Below, piece by piece: positions 54,501-63,250 of a stretch of DNA of 64,000 nt. A program made the position numbers and the translations under genes. The stretch lies in assembly GCA_019422065.1 (NCBI GenBank), contig JAHZEA010000010.1, positions 1 to 64,000 on the forward strand, written 5' to 3'. The stretch comes from Lachnospiraceae bacterium. GTDB lineage: Bacteria; Bacillota; Clostridia; Lachnospirales; Anaerotignaceae. A model generated the notes under the pieces. The model was not told the origin of the DNA. It was given only the letters and a program-made list of their open reading frames with translations, and did not search any database. Within the stretch, counting starts at the first letter, position 1. Each line of letters begins with the position of its first letter.

Positions 54501-55115
54501 GAAAGCTTTTAAAGCATCCCAGTCAACAAGTTCTTTAAGGTCATCATAATCAATAAGCTCTATTTTCTGATATTCATGGCTTGTTCTGAAACCATCGAAG
54601 AAATGAAGTACAGGGATTCTGCTCTTAATAGCTGAAAGATGAGCTATACATCCCATGTGGAATGCCTGCTGAACAGAGCTTCCTGCAAGGAGTGTAAAAC
54701 CTGTGTTACGGCAAGTCATAACGTCCTGATGGTCACCAAAAATTGAAAGCGCATTAGAAGCAAGTGCTCTGGCGCTTACATGGAATACGCCTGGAAGAAG
54801 TTCTCCGGCTATTTTATACATGTTAGGAAGCATAAGCATAAGGCCCTGGCTTGCTGTGTATGTTGAAGCAAGACCGCCGCCCTGAAGTACGCCGTGAACA
54901 GCGCCTGCAGCGCCGCCTTCGTGCTGCATTTCTCTAACTTCTACAGTCTGTCCAAAAATGTTCTTTTTGCCATTAGCGCTCCACTCGTCAACCATTTCTG
55001 CCATAACGGATGAAGGAGTGATAGGATAAATTGTAGCTACCTCGGTAAAAGCATATGATGCGTATGCAGCAGCTGTATTACCGTCCATAGTAGCTTTCTT
55101 TAATGGTCTTTTCAT
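51591..55115 (-). CDS. nifJ: pyruvate:ferredoxin (flavodoxin) oxidoreductase
   Basis: A 1174-residue single-chain enzyme oxidising pyruvate to acetyl-CoA, CO2 and reduced ferredoxin, the central step of clostridial energy metabolism. Domains: the N-terminal pyrimidine-binding half (TIYPITPSSVMAE), the CoA/transketolase-C-like domain (about 260-410), the gamma domain (about 420-620), a two-cluster ferredoxin domain (CVQCNRCSIVCSH and CTGCGVCVKTCP, about 685-760), and the C-terminal TPP domain with CAGCGETPY, GDGWAYDIGY and NTGGQSSKATPT. The fourth cluster ligands are intact. Length is standard. GGGGGG site before the ATG. Confidence 0.98.
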   Translation of the reverse strand: MKRPLKKATMDGNTAAAYASYAFTEVATIYPITPSSVMAEMVDEWSANGKKNIFGQTVEVREMQHEGGAAGAVHGVLQGGGLASTYTASQGLMLMLPNMYKIAGELLPGVFHVSARALASNALSIFGDHQDVMTCRNTGFTLLAGSSVQQAFHMGCIAHLSAIKSRIPVLHFFDGFRTSHEYQKIELIDYDDLKELVDWDALKAFRDNALNPDHPKSRGSAENPDVFFQARESVNKFYTAIPGVVQEYMDKINEIAGTDYKLFNYYGDPQAEDVIISMGSSCGVIRETIEYWNARGKKLGLVEVHLYRPFVADALLEAVPVSAKRIAVLDRTKEPGSLGEPLYLDVKNVFADSDRKPLIVGGRYGLGSKDFTPMDVMAVYQNLWQAEPKNGFTVSIVDDVTNLSLPDFAEPFDSTPEGNFSCKFWGLGSDGTVGANKQAVKIIGDHTDYNAQAYFAYDSKKSGGVTISHLRFGPKKIEGSYQIKAANFIACHNQAYVDKYDLIGDLKEGGSFLLNTIWSPEELEKELPASLKRKIAQKKAKFYTLDAVDIAKEIGLGGRINMIMQAGFFAISKIIPVDDAVKYLKEQVNKTYGAKGQDIVDMNCAAIDKGITMIKEIEVPASWANAVDEPVEDNPAIPKFFKDVLFKMGRQEGNDLPVSAFNDHEDGSWEPGFTQWEKRGIAIDVPEWDSTKCVQCNRCSIVCSHAVIRPTLLNAEEAAKAPEGYAMLDVKAPAELKEYKYHLSISGMDCTGCGVCVKTCPTKALTLKAFAPMKEKMNAEWDYTINNVKDKEIDDKQKATVKGSQFLKPYLEFSGACAGCGETPYLKLITQLYGGRMRIANSAGCTHIWGGSPEIPYCTDERGFGVAWASGLFEDTAEYGYGMYLGTKAVRKWLKAQVEELVEKTTDAELKAAAKDWADNYLVADKTRERADRFIAAMEKAGIDETLKPIYDRKDYLVKQSQWIVGGDGWAYDIGYSGLDHVIAADEDVNIICVDTEVYSNTGGQSSKATPTAAVAQFAAAGKRTKKKDLGMMAMSYGYVYVAQVAMGYDPQQTLTAIKEAEAYNGPSLIIAYAPCINHGIKGGMSNAQLHAKAAVESGYWHCYRFNPDLKKEGKNPFILDSKEPSASFRDFLMSEVRYTSLSRKFPEIAEELFAKAEQDAKDRTESYLRLKKD

Positions 55116-55577
55116 TGTGTTCCCCCCTGTTAAAATTTAGGTTATTACTTTTTTATGAGCTTACATCTTTAAACCGGCAATTTCACAAAACAACTTGTCC
55201 GCCGGATAAGAGATTGCATAGCTTAGTAGCAATACACTTTATTTATTGTAACATAATCATTTCATAAACTCAACATAGTATAGACTATTTCGTTAATTTA
55301 ACAACAATAATTTTACCACACAATAACATACGGCACAAAAAATATACAATTTTTTTATCCAAAGTTAATTTTTAGAGTTAAAAAAACAAAATATCTCACT
55401 ATCAAATCAACTTGCACAATAAAAAAACAAAATTATTGTGATATTATACAACCCATAGCAACAATAGAGTTATTGATTATTACTTTGGTATAGCCGCTAT
55501 ATATCAAAACACATTTTAAACCGTATATAATCTACCTTTTAAATAACGCAAATTAAGCCAGTTTATGCGTTTTCCAA
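55116..55577 (-). promoter_or_regulatory. nifJ upstream region
   Basis: About 460 AT-rich bases with no gene. A likely nifJ promoter on the minus strand is TTGTTA (55304-55299) and TATACT (55282-55277), spacer 16, giving a leader of about 155 bases. A short palindrome GTTAAATTAAC overlaps the -35 on the minus strand; its spacing does not match the Rex consensus, so I do not call a Rex site. Confidence 0.5.
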
Positions 55578-57119
55578 TTATTGCTGCATGGAGCTGAGCA
55601 TATCACCAATCTCATCAATATCATTAAGTATATTTTTCTGTCTTTGCTTGTAAAGAAGCTCTTTGTTGTACTGGTAGAATTTAACACAGCCGTTTTCATC
55701 TATAAACTTAATGCTGTAATAGCCGGAGTTAAGCTCTGTTACAAATATAATCATTTCTTGGCTTGGGCCGAATACATACTCCATAAACTCAAAGGCGTTG
55801 TCAAGGTATTCTGAAGTTTTGTCCATAACAGCCTGTCTTTTTTCCACTTCCGCAGCAAAAAGCTCTTTTATAAACTCAAAGCCTTCCTCACAGGAGCTAA
55901 TTCCTTTTTTAACAATCTCAAAAACAAACTCGTCAAGCTTATCGCATACATCTAACTGTAATTTTTCATCACTCTTTTTAATAAGAGAGTTTTTCTTCAT
56001 TTTAGAAATATTGAAACGCTTTATCTCAACAGCCGGCTTTATAATATCCTCTGGGCGTTTGTCTTTTGCATACTGGCTTAAAAGCTGATTTTTAAGCTCT
56101 TTAAGCTCCTGCTGAAGAGATGTAACAAATACGTCTGCTCTGTCGGCCTTTTTAAAATAATCATTAAGGCTTGAAAGTATAAGATTAACAACACTTACCC
56201 TTTCGTCAAATGCCGCAAGACGGAGCCTATCCACATAAGTGTTTCTTATGCCGCCTTCAAGAATTTCCTGTATTGAATAGTCTTTTTTATATTTTTTATA
56301 AAGCTCTAAATAAGACGAAAAATCACGGGCAGTTTTTTTGTTTTGTATATACTGGTAAACAACATCAAAATCAATTGTTTTGCCAAGGCTTTCGTAAACA
56401 TACATTATGTTTGAAAGGTCCTCCCAGCCTCTGGCTGTTGCAAAAATTTTGCCCTCGGCTGTATTTCTTACGCAATAGAAGTTTTCCTTTTTAATATCTA
56501 GATAGGATATAATAGCATCGTGAACACCGTTTTTAACAGCGTAATCCTTCCAAATGCCGTAATCTTCTTCTACTTCTATCTTTTTAACCCTGTCAAGTGT
56601 TACAATGTCAAATTCCCTAACTGATTTGTTGTATTCCGGCGGATTACCGGCGGCAACTATTATCCAGCCGTCAGGTACTTTGTGGCTTCCAAATGTTTTG
56701 TACTGCAAAAATTGGAGCATAGCCGGAGCAAGTGTTTCGGAAGCACAGTTTATCTCGTCTATAAACAAAATACCTTCTTTAAGCCCTGTTTCTTCTATCT
56801 GTTTGTAAACAGAGGCTATAATTTCGCTCATTGTATATTCTGTAACAGAATATTTAACGCCGCCGAACTCTTTTTCTTCTATATACGGCAAACCAATGGC
56901 GCTCTGCCTTGTATGGTGTGTTATTGTATATGCCACAAGACCTATTTTACATTCCTGAGCAATCTGGCGCATAATGGCTGTTTTGCCTATACCCGGCGGG
57001 CCAATTAATAAAAGCGGTCTTTGGCTTTCAACAGGTATAACATAGTCACCATACTCGTCTTTAACAAGATACGCTTCTATGGAGTCTTTTATTTCGTCTT
57101 TTGCCTTTTTTATATTCAA
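55578..57119 (-). CDS. MoxR-family AAA+ ATPase
   Basis: A 513-residue AAA+ protein. Walker A GPPGIGKTAIM (about 38), Walker B GILFIDEIN (about 120), sensor-1 AAGNPPEYNKS (about 155) and an Arg-finger region (about 170-180) fit the MoxR/RavA group. The C-terminal 200 residues (about 310-513) are a charged, helical, non-conserved extension. TTG start after GGAGGAA. It begins one base after the VWA gene stop, third in the LRR-VWA-ATPase operon. MoxR ATPases act as chaperones or activators together with VWA partners; the client is unknown. Confidence 0.88.
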   Translation of the reverse strand: MNIKKAKDEIKDSIEAYLVKDEYGDYVIPVESQRPLLLIGPPGIGKTAIMRQIAQECKIGLVAYTITHHTRQSAIGLPYIEEKEFGGVKYSVTEYTMSEIIASVYKQIEETGLKEGILFIDEINCASETLAPAMLQFLQYKTFGSHKVPDGWIIVAAGNPPEYNKSVREFDIVTLDRVKKIEVEEDYGIWKDYAVKNGVHDAIISYLDIKKENFYCVRNTAEGKIFATARGWEDLSNIMYVYESLGKTIDFDVVYQYIQNKKTARDFSSYLELYKKYKKDYSIQEILEGGIRNTYVDRLRLAAFDERVSVVNLILSSLNDYFKKADRADVFVTSLQQELKELKNQLLSQYAKDKRPEDIIKPAVEIKRFNISKMKKNSLIKKSDEKLQLDVCDKLDEFVFEIVKKGISSCEEGFEFIKELFAAEVEKRQAVMDKTSEYLDNAFEFMEYVFGPSQEMIIFVTELNSGYYSIKFIDENGCVKFYQYNKELLYKQRQKNILNDIDEIGDMLSSMQQ

Positions 57120-57120
57120 T

Positions 57121-58581
57121 TTATATTCCTCCGTTTTTTAAAAGTTCCTCTGACTCAACTATTATTTCAGCCGCCCATGGCGGTACGCCCGAATCGTCAT
57201 AGCTTTCACTTAAAAATACAAAAGCCGTTTCATAAGGCGGCATTTTTTCAGGATAAGTTCCAAAACCGTCTGTAAAATATATCATACCTTTTAAATTTTC
57301 AGCTTTGCCTTCTTCTATTAGATTATTTAAGTATTCAAAAGCCGGTCTGAAATCAGTTCCGCCAAATCCTCGGGCTTCAAATGATTTTACATATTTTTCA
57401 AAATCCTCACGGCATGTAATAACCATGTCCGACTGAACTTTGCTGTCGCACTGAATAATATGCACATTTATTTTTCTAAAAAAGCTTTCATTGTCCCTCA
57501 GAACAGAATACGTTTCATTTAAAAAACCTTTTATAAGCTCTCCTGAGCATGACGCTGATGTGTCCAGCACAATAGCAAATTCGTCTATTTTTTTGTCGTC
57601 TTTGTACTCCAAAGGCTCTATAAGTGGCATGTTGTTATACACCTTTAAGCCATAAGTATAATAAATATAATCAAAGCTGTCCAAATCCAGTTTCATTACT
57701 TCTTTTCTTGTAAAGAACTTACGCAGAAAATCCCTGTAATTGTACCTTTCACGGTTTTCTATTTTAATATATTTTAAAAGCTCCCCGGCTTCGTCAGCTT
57801 TCTGGCGTGAAAAAGTGTCCATATCTGTCTGTGTCTTGGAGCTTATGTCTTTCCATTTGTCGTCAAAATCTTTTTTGTTAGGTGTTCCCTTGTTTTTATT
57901 TTCTTTGCCTTTTTTATCTGAATTTCCCGGGTTTATAGGACCGTTTGAGTCGTCATCCTCACCCTCGCCGTCATTATTATTATCTCCATTTTCATCTTGT
58001 GAGTTATCCGGCATTTGAAGTGTTTGTTCTACATTATCGTATATAGTCCAAAATTCATGGTCGTCAACAAAAAACTCCGAGGCTATGTTTTTAATTTCCT
58101 CATCATTAAGCCCCATACCCTCAAGGAGCCTGTATACAGCCTGAGCCGAAACGGTTTTTATGTTTTCATCAACAAGTGAATAAATACGCCTTTTTTCAGC
58201 CGTCATATCACGGCGTATGCCGCCGTATTTAAGTGAATCAATGAGGTGTTCAGCGGCTATGTCGCAGGCAATATCCCAAATTTCTTTTACTTTTCCTTCA
58301 CGGGATGACGGGTGACGGAACATACAGTGGAATATCATGTGCAGATATGCCCTGTTAACCCATTTCATATCTGTGCGGTATTTTTCAATAAGAAACATAG
58401 GCGAATAATAAATATAATATCCGTCTGTGCCTATTCCCCCTGTTTTGTCGCTGGGAGCGTACCTAAAACCGCCGAAAGCCATTGCCAGAAAACGCATATA
58501 CATATAAAGTTCGCTTCTTGATGTTTCAAGTATGTCCTGACCTACCCGTTCAAGTTTTTTAATTATTTCATACTGTCCCAT
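57121..58581 (-). CDS. VWA-like protein with N-terminal metallopeptidase-like domain (DUF2201 type)
   Basis: A 486-residue protein. The N-terminal half (about 1-170) resembles the DUF2201 putative metallopeptidase domain: an HxxxH plus distal His (HMIFHCMFRH, about 83-92), but with Met where the catalytic Glu of HExxH should be, so peptidase activity is doubtful. A low-complexity acidic then Lys-rich linker (about 185-245) follows. The C-terminal VWA domain (about 335-486) has an intact MIDAS: DTSAS, GGTDF and TDG. Together with the next gene it forms a MoxR-VWA pair. No signal peptide: cytoplasmic. Confidence 0.87.
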   Translation of the reverse strand: MGQYEIIKKLERVGQDILETSRSELYMYMRFLAMAFGGFRYAPSDKTGGIGTDGYYIYYSPMFLIEKYRTDMKWVNRAYLHMIFHCMFRHPSSREGKVKEIWDIACDIAAEHLIDSLKYGGIRRDMTAEKRRIYSLVDENIKTVSAQAVYRLLEGMGLNDEEIKNIASEFFVDDHEFWTIYDNVEQTLQMPDNSQDENGDNNNDGEGEDDDSNGPINPGNSDKKGKENKNKGTPNKKDFDDKWKDISSKTQTDMDTFSRQKADEAGELLKYIKIENRERYNYRDFLRKFFTRKEVMKLDLDSFDYIYYTYGLKVYNNMPLIEPLEYKDDKKIDEFAIVLDTSASCSGELIKGFLNETYSVLRDNESFFRKINVHIIQCDSKVQSDMVITCREDFEKYVKSFEARGFGGTDFRPAFEYLNNLIEEGKAENLKGMIYFTDGFGTYPEKMPPYETAFVFLSESYDDSGVPPWAAEIIVESEELLKNGGI

Positions 58582-58601
58582 TTAAGTTTGACCTTTCAGT
58601 T

Positions 58602-59543
58602 TTATAAATCAAATGTTTTCTTTTTACTTCCGAATTTTCTCATTTTAATATCCATTAACTGCGCCGTAAAATCAGCCCTGTCGTTTTTAACTGTTTCGTC
58701 AATGGCATATTTTATATTATCAGCATTTAAAATATCTAGGCTTTCCATTTTTTCTAAAAAACCAATATTTTCACTTTGAGAAATTACATTTATCGCTTCT
58801 GAAATATTTTCCGACAAATATTTTATATATTCCTTTTTTGCTTCTTCTGTAAGTCCAAAAGGCTTTTCCAGCCTGTTTATAGCTATTAAGCACAGTGTCT
58901 GAGGAAATTCCTCAGCAGCGGCGTATTTAAAAGCAGAATCATATACGGCATAATTAAGCCTGTTTTTGTCTATTGCACGCCTATACAAAACACCGGCGCC
59001 ATGGGTTACAGTCTCAAATGTTTTGGAATAGCATTTATCTATATATTCATAGCCATAGCCGGGAAATATAAGACTGCAATTGTTTTTTTCTATATTAAGT
59101 ACTATTTCTCCGCTTAATTCACTTAAAAAGCCTGAAACAGAAGACGAAATTTTATCATCTGTTATTGTTATTTCATTTAAACTATCGCAGTTTTTAACAA
59201 AACCATCACCTATATACTCAACATTTGAAGGTATGCTTATTTTTTCAAGTGCTCGGCAGTTATAAAACAAATGCGCTCCGGCAAAATTAAGGTTATCAGA
59301 AAAAACTGCTTCCTTTAAAGCACGGCACTCACAAAAAGCATAGTTACCGGCATAAACAATGCTTTTTGGAAAAATAACTTCTTTTATTTCGCCATGGTTT
59401 CTGAAAGCCTCGTCACCTATGTGAGTTACGGTATAATTTTCTATTTTATCAGGTATAACAACAAAACTTTCAGAGCCAGTATATTTTTCAATAACAGCGC
59501 TGCCGTTATTTATGGAATATTCAAAACTGCCAAAGGTACTCAT
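58602..59543 (-). CDS. BspA-type leucine-rich repeat protein, cytoplasmic
   Basis: A 313-residue protein with three to four LRR_5 (BspA/TpLRR) repeats in residues 25-150 (IGDEAFRNHGEIKEVIFP, AFCECRALKEAVF, LFYNCRALEKISIP), then a helical C-terminal half (about 190-313) with no recognised domain that resembles ankyrin-like or HEAT-like helix pairs. BspA repeats usually occur on secreted proteins; this one has no signal peptide. GGAGG site. It is the first gene of the operon, 20 bases before the VWA gene. I infer a substrate-recognition role. Confidence 0.78.
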   Translation of the reverse strand: MSTFGSFEYSINNGSAVIEKYTGSESFVVIPDKIENYTVTHIGDEAFRNHGEIKEVIFPKSIVYAGNYAFCECRALKEAVFSDNLNFAGAHLFYNCRALEKISIPSNVEYIGDGFVKNCDSLNEITITDDKISSSVSGFLSELSGEIVLNIEKNNCSLIFPGYGYEYIDKCYSKTFETVTHGAGVLYRRAIDKNRLNYAVYDSAFKYAAAEEFPQTLCLIAINRLEKPFGLTEEAKKEYIKYLSENISEAINVISQSENIGFLEKMESLDILNADNIKYAIDETVKNDRADFTAQLMDIKMRKFGSKKKTFDL

Positions 59544-59638
59544 TTCAATCCTCCGCTACTAATATTTATATACACATTTTAAAAGTCATCTGCTATAATA
59601 ACTAAAACTGTTTTTACTAATATAAAAGGAGCTTTAAA

Positions 59639-60448
59639 ATGGAAAAACAATTTAAAGGCGCCGTATTTTTCGACTACGACGGAACACTTACAGATAAAGA
59701 CGCCGGACTTTTTGTTCCATCACCAAAAACTGTTGAGGCAATAAACCGCCTGCGCAAAAACGGCTATGCCGCATGCCTTGCAACCGGCAGAAGCTTAAAA
59801 TATATACCAAAATTTAATATATACTTTGATATTATAATTACCGCAAACGGCGGCTGCACAGTATATAAAAATAAAGTAGTTGGCGAAAAACCTTTTACCC
59901 CTGAAACAATTAAATCCCTTACAGATTATTTTACAGAAAAAAACATGATATTTGTACTTGAAAATTATGCGAAATGCTATGTAAATTTACCCAATGATAA
60001 ATTATTCAATAAAATGATATCAATGTTTAATGTTAAGCCAACTGTTTTTACACCTTTAGAGCAGTACAGTAACGAAAATATATATAAAATACTGCTTATA
60101 TACAGAAACACCGGTGATATAATACCGCTAAAAAGCGGTTTTTCGGATATTTCCGACATAACTGTGCCAAATGACGGCATTACATCCTGCGATATTAACC
60201 CAAAAGGCGTATCCAAAGCCAACGGTGTTATAGATGTCTGCCAATATTTTGGCATAGACATTAAAAACACCTATGCCTTTGGCGATGGCGAAAACGACCG
60301 CACAATGCTTCAAGCTGCCGGGTACGGCATAGCCATGCAAAAACATCACCCAAGCCTTGATGATGTATGCAGCATGGTTACTGGTGAAGCGTCTAAAAAC
60401 GGCATATATGACGCCCTTACAAAATTAGGACTTATTGATAAATTCTGA
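59639..60448 (+). CDS. HAD family hydrolase, Cof-type
   Basis: A 269-residue phosphatase of the Cof/YbjI subgroup with a C2 cap. Motif I FFDYDGTLTDKD (nucleophile Asp, acid Asp; about 9-20), motif II LATGRSL (about 46), motif III Lys in KANGV-type KGVSKANGV (about 186) and motif IV FGDGENDRTML (about 212). Members dephosphorylate sugar phosphates, FMN or pyridoxal phosphate; substrate not predictable. AAAGGAGC site. Divergent from the LRR operon with a gap of about 95 bases. Confidence 0.9.
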   Translation: MEKQFKGAVFFDYDGTLTDKDAGLFVPSPKTVEAINRLRKNGYAACLATGRSLKYIPKFNIYFDIIITANGGCTVYKNKVVGEKPFTPETIKSLTDYFTEKNMIFVLENYAKCYVNLPNDKLFNKMISMFNVKPTVFTPLEQYSNENIYKILLIYRNTGDIIPLKSGFSDISDITVPNDGITSCDINPKGVSKANGVIDVCQYFGIDIKNTYAFGDGENDRTMLQAAGYGIAMQKHHPSLDDVCSMVTGEASKNGIYDALTKLGLIDKF

Positions 60449-60558
60449 TTCTTAGAAATAATACCACAGTATTATATTTAATTCTACCTATTTCTAAGCA
60501 TTTAATAAGGTTTTTGATATTTTTTAAACAATCACAAAATTTATACATGGAGGATATT

Positions 60559-61539
60559 ATGACAGATAAAAATACATCTTTAAAAGAAATATATTTAGCC
60601 GGCGGATGTTTCTGGGGTGTTGAGCGTTTTATGAAAAACGTGTACTCCGTTGTTTCTACCCAGTGCGGCTATGCTAACGGAAACACAGAAAATCCTACTT
60701 ATGAACAAGTATGTTATTTTGGCACAAACCATGCCGAAACAGTAAAAGTAGTTTATGACACAGCAAAAGCCGATTTAAAATTCATACTTAAAATGTACTT
60801 TTCTATAATAGACCCTACACTTGTTGACCAGCAGGGACCGGATATAGGTCCGCAGTATAGAACAGGTATATATTACACAGAGCCTTCCGATGAGGAAATT
60901 ATAAGGGCATGCCTTGCGGAACTTAAAAAAGACTATCCTCACGATTTAATTGTTGTTGAGTGCCTGCCGCTTAGCAATTTTTACCCTGCTGAGGATTATC
61001 ACCAAAATTATTTAGACAAAAATCCGGGCGGATACTGCCATATTCCATGGGGAGATATCAAAAAGGCTTTCCACACCTACCCTATACTTGATTTTACAAT
61101 GTATCTTGAAAGACCGGACGACGAGAAAATAAAAAATACTCTTTCCCCTCTTTCATACGAAGTAACACAAAACGCCGCAACAGAGCCGCCTTTTAATAAC
61201 GAATACAATGACTTTTTTGAAGAAGGAATATATGTTGACATTATTACAGGAGAGCCGCTTTTTTCATCTAAAGACAAATTCGCCTGCTCCTGCGGCTGGC
61301 CTAGCTTTTATAAGCCTATAGACAGAAGATGCCTTATATATAAAGAAGATACTTCTTTTGGTATGGTGCGTACAGAAGTTTTGTGCCGTTCTTCCAAAGC
61401 ACACTTAGGCCATGTGTTTAACGATATTAATGTAAACGGACATACAGAAAGATATTGCATTAATTCCGCCGCCATAAAATTTATACCTGTTGATAAACTT
61501 AAAGAAAAGGGATACAATGAATTAATTGCTTTATTTTAA
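60559..61539 (+). CDS. msrAB: bifunctional methionine sulfoxide reductase MsrA-MsrB
   Basis: About 326 residues. The MsrA domain (about 8-165) has the catalytic GGCFWG and the downstream GPQYRTGIYY and DYHQNYL. The MsrB domain (about 190-320) has FACSCGWPSF, TEVLCRSSKAHLGHVF and the catalytic Cys in RYCINSAAIKF. Note that CSC and the LCRS cysteine retain only part of the usual zinc-binding CxxC pairs, so zinc may be lost. Repairs both S- and R-methionine sulfoxide with thioredoxin. ATG 60559 after TGGAGG is preferred to the upstream in-frame start 60514. Confidence 0.94.
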   Translation: MTDKNTSLKEIYLAGGCFWGVERFMKNVYSVVSTQCGYANGNTENPTYEQVCYFGTNHAETVKVVYDTAKADLKFILKMYFSIIDPTLVDQQGPDIGPQYRTGIYYTEPSDEEIIRACLAELKKDYPHDLIVVECLPLSNFYPAEDYHQNYLDKNPGGYCHIPWGDIKKAFHTYPILDFTMYLERPDDEKIKNTLSPLSYEVTQNAATEPPFNNEYNDFFEEGIYVDIITGEPLFSSKDKFACSCGWPSFYKPIDRRCLIYKEDTSFGMVRTEVLCRSSKAHLGHVFNDINVNGHTERYCINSAAIKFIPVDKLKEKGYNELIALF

Positions 61540-61597
61540 GGCTTATTATAACATTGAATTTTAAAACCAATATTATTAATGTGCAATTTTTCACTTT

Positions 61598-61618
61598 AAT
61601 TTAGCATGCTAAATTAAC
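61598..61618. promoter_or_regulatory. perfect palindrome AATTTAGCATGCTAAATT, possible operator
   Basis: An 18-base perfect palindrome in the gene-free region between msrAB and the aminotransferase gene, about 160 bases upstream of the latter's likely -10. No T-run follows, so it is more likely a protein-binding site than a terminator. Confidence 0.45.
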
Positions 61619-61660
61619 TAAAATGCAACATAAAAACTCTATTCTTACTACAGTTTTTTG

Positions 61661-61815
61661 TATAAAAAAGCGCTTAGTTTTTCCACGAAAAACATTTGTC
61701 TTTTTGTAGGAAATTCATAAAAATGAATTTTTTTGAAAAGAGGGCTTTTTTTCGTCAAATTGGTGTGCTATAATACGCTTAGTTTTTCACAGAAAGATAT
61801 TTGTTCGTGATAGAT
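61661..61815 (+). promoter_or_regulatory. duplicated promoter-leader element upstream of the aminotransferase gene
   Basis: Two imperfect copies about 105 bases apart: CGCTTAGTTTTTC at 61671 and 61776, each followed by a small hairpin (GTTTTTC/GAAAAAC in copy 1; TTTTTC/GAAAG in copy 2) and ATTTGT, and each preceded by a -10-like box (TATAAA about 61661; extended TGcTATAAT 61766-61774). Copy 1 is followed by a terminator (61709-61735). The second promoter probably drives the aminotransferase; the first would give an RNA of about 65 nucleotides. Confidence 0.5.
61709..61735 (+). terminator. hairpin with T-run in the aminotransferase upstream region
   Basis: AAATTCAT/ATGAATTT stem with loop AAAA followed by TTTT. 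It would end a transcript started at the first promoter copy. Confidence 0.6.
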
Positions 61816-61855
61816 AATACAAAGAGAAATCAAAGATAACAGGGAGGCAGATATT

Positions 61856-63049
61856 ATGAATCCAGATTATATAGCAGAAAGAATTGGTCGTTTGGGAACA
61901 GAATCAGCATTTGAAGTTTTAAGCAAAGCAAAAGCTCTTGAGGCACAGGGCAAAGATATTATTCATCTTGAAATAGGCCAGCCTAACTTTGCTACACCTG
62001 AGCATGTGGCAAAAGTTGCATGTGAGTCAATACGTGACGGTGAAACAGGTTATACAGCTTCTCAGGGTGAGCTTTATTTAAGAGAAGCCATAGCTAAAAG
62101 AGCAAGAGAACAAGGAAATATTAACACAAATGCTGACGAAGTAGTTATAGTTCCTGGCGGAAAGCCTATTATGTTCTTTACAATGCTTGCACTTATTAAC
62201 CCGGGCGATGAAGTAATATACCCTAACCCAGGTTTTCCAATATATGAATCATGCATACGTTTTGCAGGCGGTGTTCCGGTTCCAGTACCTGTAATTATGG
62301 AAAACGACTTTAAAATAGACGCTAAGGTGCTTAAATCACTTATTACAGATAAAACAAAACTTGTTATTATCAACTCCCCTGGCAACCCAACAGGCGGTGT
62401 TATGGAAGAAAAAGACATAAGAGCTATTGCCAATGTTTTAAAAGATACAAACATTTTTGTTATGAGCGACGAAATATATAGCCGTCTTATATATAACGGC
62501 ACAAAACATTTTTCAATAGCTTCCATACCTGAAATGAAAGACCGCACAATCGTACTTAACGGTTTTTCAAAACCTTACGCTATGACAGGTTGGAGAATTG
62601 GCTACGGAATTATGAATAAAGACCTTGCCAAAGTAATGACACTTCTTATGGTTAACTCCAGCTCATGTGTTGCTGGCTTTACACAGGAAGCCGCAAAAGC
62701 TGCTCTTGAAGGCCCTCAGGACTGTGTTAGCGAAATGGCTGAGGCTTATAAATACAGACTTGAATACTTTGTAAACGAGCTTAATAAAATAGATGGCATT
62801 AAGTGCCTTATGCCAAAAGGTTCATTCTATCTTTTCCCAAGCATTAAAGGCACAGGCCTTTCTGACAGGGAGTTTGCAGACAGACTTTTAAGAGAAGCAG
62901 GAGTTGCCTGCCTTGCCGGCAGCAGCTTTGGAAAATACGGCGAAGGCCATCTTCGTCTTTCAGCTGCTACATCTTTCGAGAACCTTCAGGAGGCAATCGT
63001 AAGAATTAAAGACTTTATAGCTAAAATTAAGCTTGAAAAAACAGCTTAA
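61856..63049 (+). CDS. PLP-dependent class I/II aminotransferase (AspC/PatA-like)
   Basis: A 397-residue fold-type I aminotransferase. GYTASQGELYLREAIA, VPGGKPIMFF, NPGFPIYES, INSPGNPTGG (Asn and Pro contacts), MSDEIYS (Asp to PLP N1, Tyr), the Schiff-base Lys in NGFSKPYAMTGWRIGY, and the C-terminal Arg in GEGHLRLS are all present. It is closest in feel to Clostridia aspartate or aromatic/alanine aminotransferases; the donor is not predictable. GGGAGG site. It is preceded by the duplicated leader element. Confidence 0.92.
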   Translation: MNPDYIAERIGRLGTESAFEVLSKAKALEAQGKDIIHLEIGQPNFATPEHVAKVACESIRDGETGYTASQGELYLREAIAKRAREQGNINTNADEVVIVPGGKPIMFFTMLALINPGDEVIYPNPGFPIYESCIRFAGGVPVPVPVIMENDFKIDAKVLKSLITDKTKLVIINSPGNPTGGVMEEKDIRAIANVLKDTNIFVMSDEIYSRLIYNGTKHFSIASIPEMKDRTIVLNGFSKPYAMTGWRIGYGIMNKDLAKVMTLLMVNSSSCVAGFTQEAAKAALEGPQDCVSEMAEAYKYRLEYFVNELNKIDGIKCLMPKGSFYLFPSIKGTGLSDREFADRLLREAGVACLAGSSFGKYGEGHLRLSAATSFENLQEAIVRIKDFIAKIKLEKTA

Positions 63050-63100
63050 ACATAACCAAAATAAACAATAAACTCTTCCTACAATCCTTTTACCTACTTA

Positions 63101-63136
63101 AAAATACCCGGCTTAAACAGTTCGGGTATTTTTTTG
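63101..63136 (+). terminator. aminotransferase gene terminator
   Basis: AAAATACCCG / CGGGTATTTTTTT stem, 12-base loop, seven T. Confidence 0.85.
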
Positions 63137-63250
63137 TTAATAAATATATACCCTATAGTTTTTCTGCCTTAACAAAATGTTGTATAAGACGAAATATAAA
63201 ATAATAAAAAATAACAATTCATATTTTTTCTGATGGAGGTAGAATAAATA

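Noticed and set aside
55283..55310. Rex operator upstream of nifJ
   Set aside because: A GTTAAATTAAC palindrome is present, but the spacing between half-sites does not fit the TTGTTAA-N4-TTAACAA consensus.
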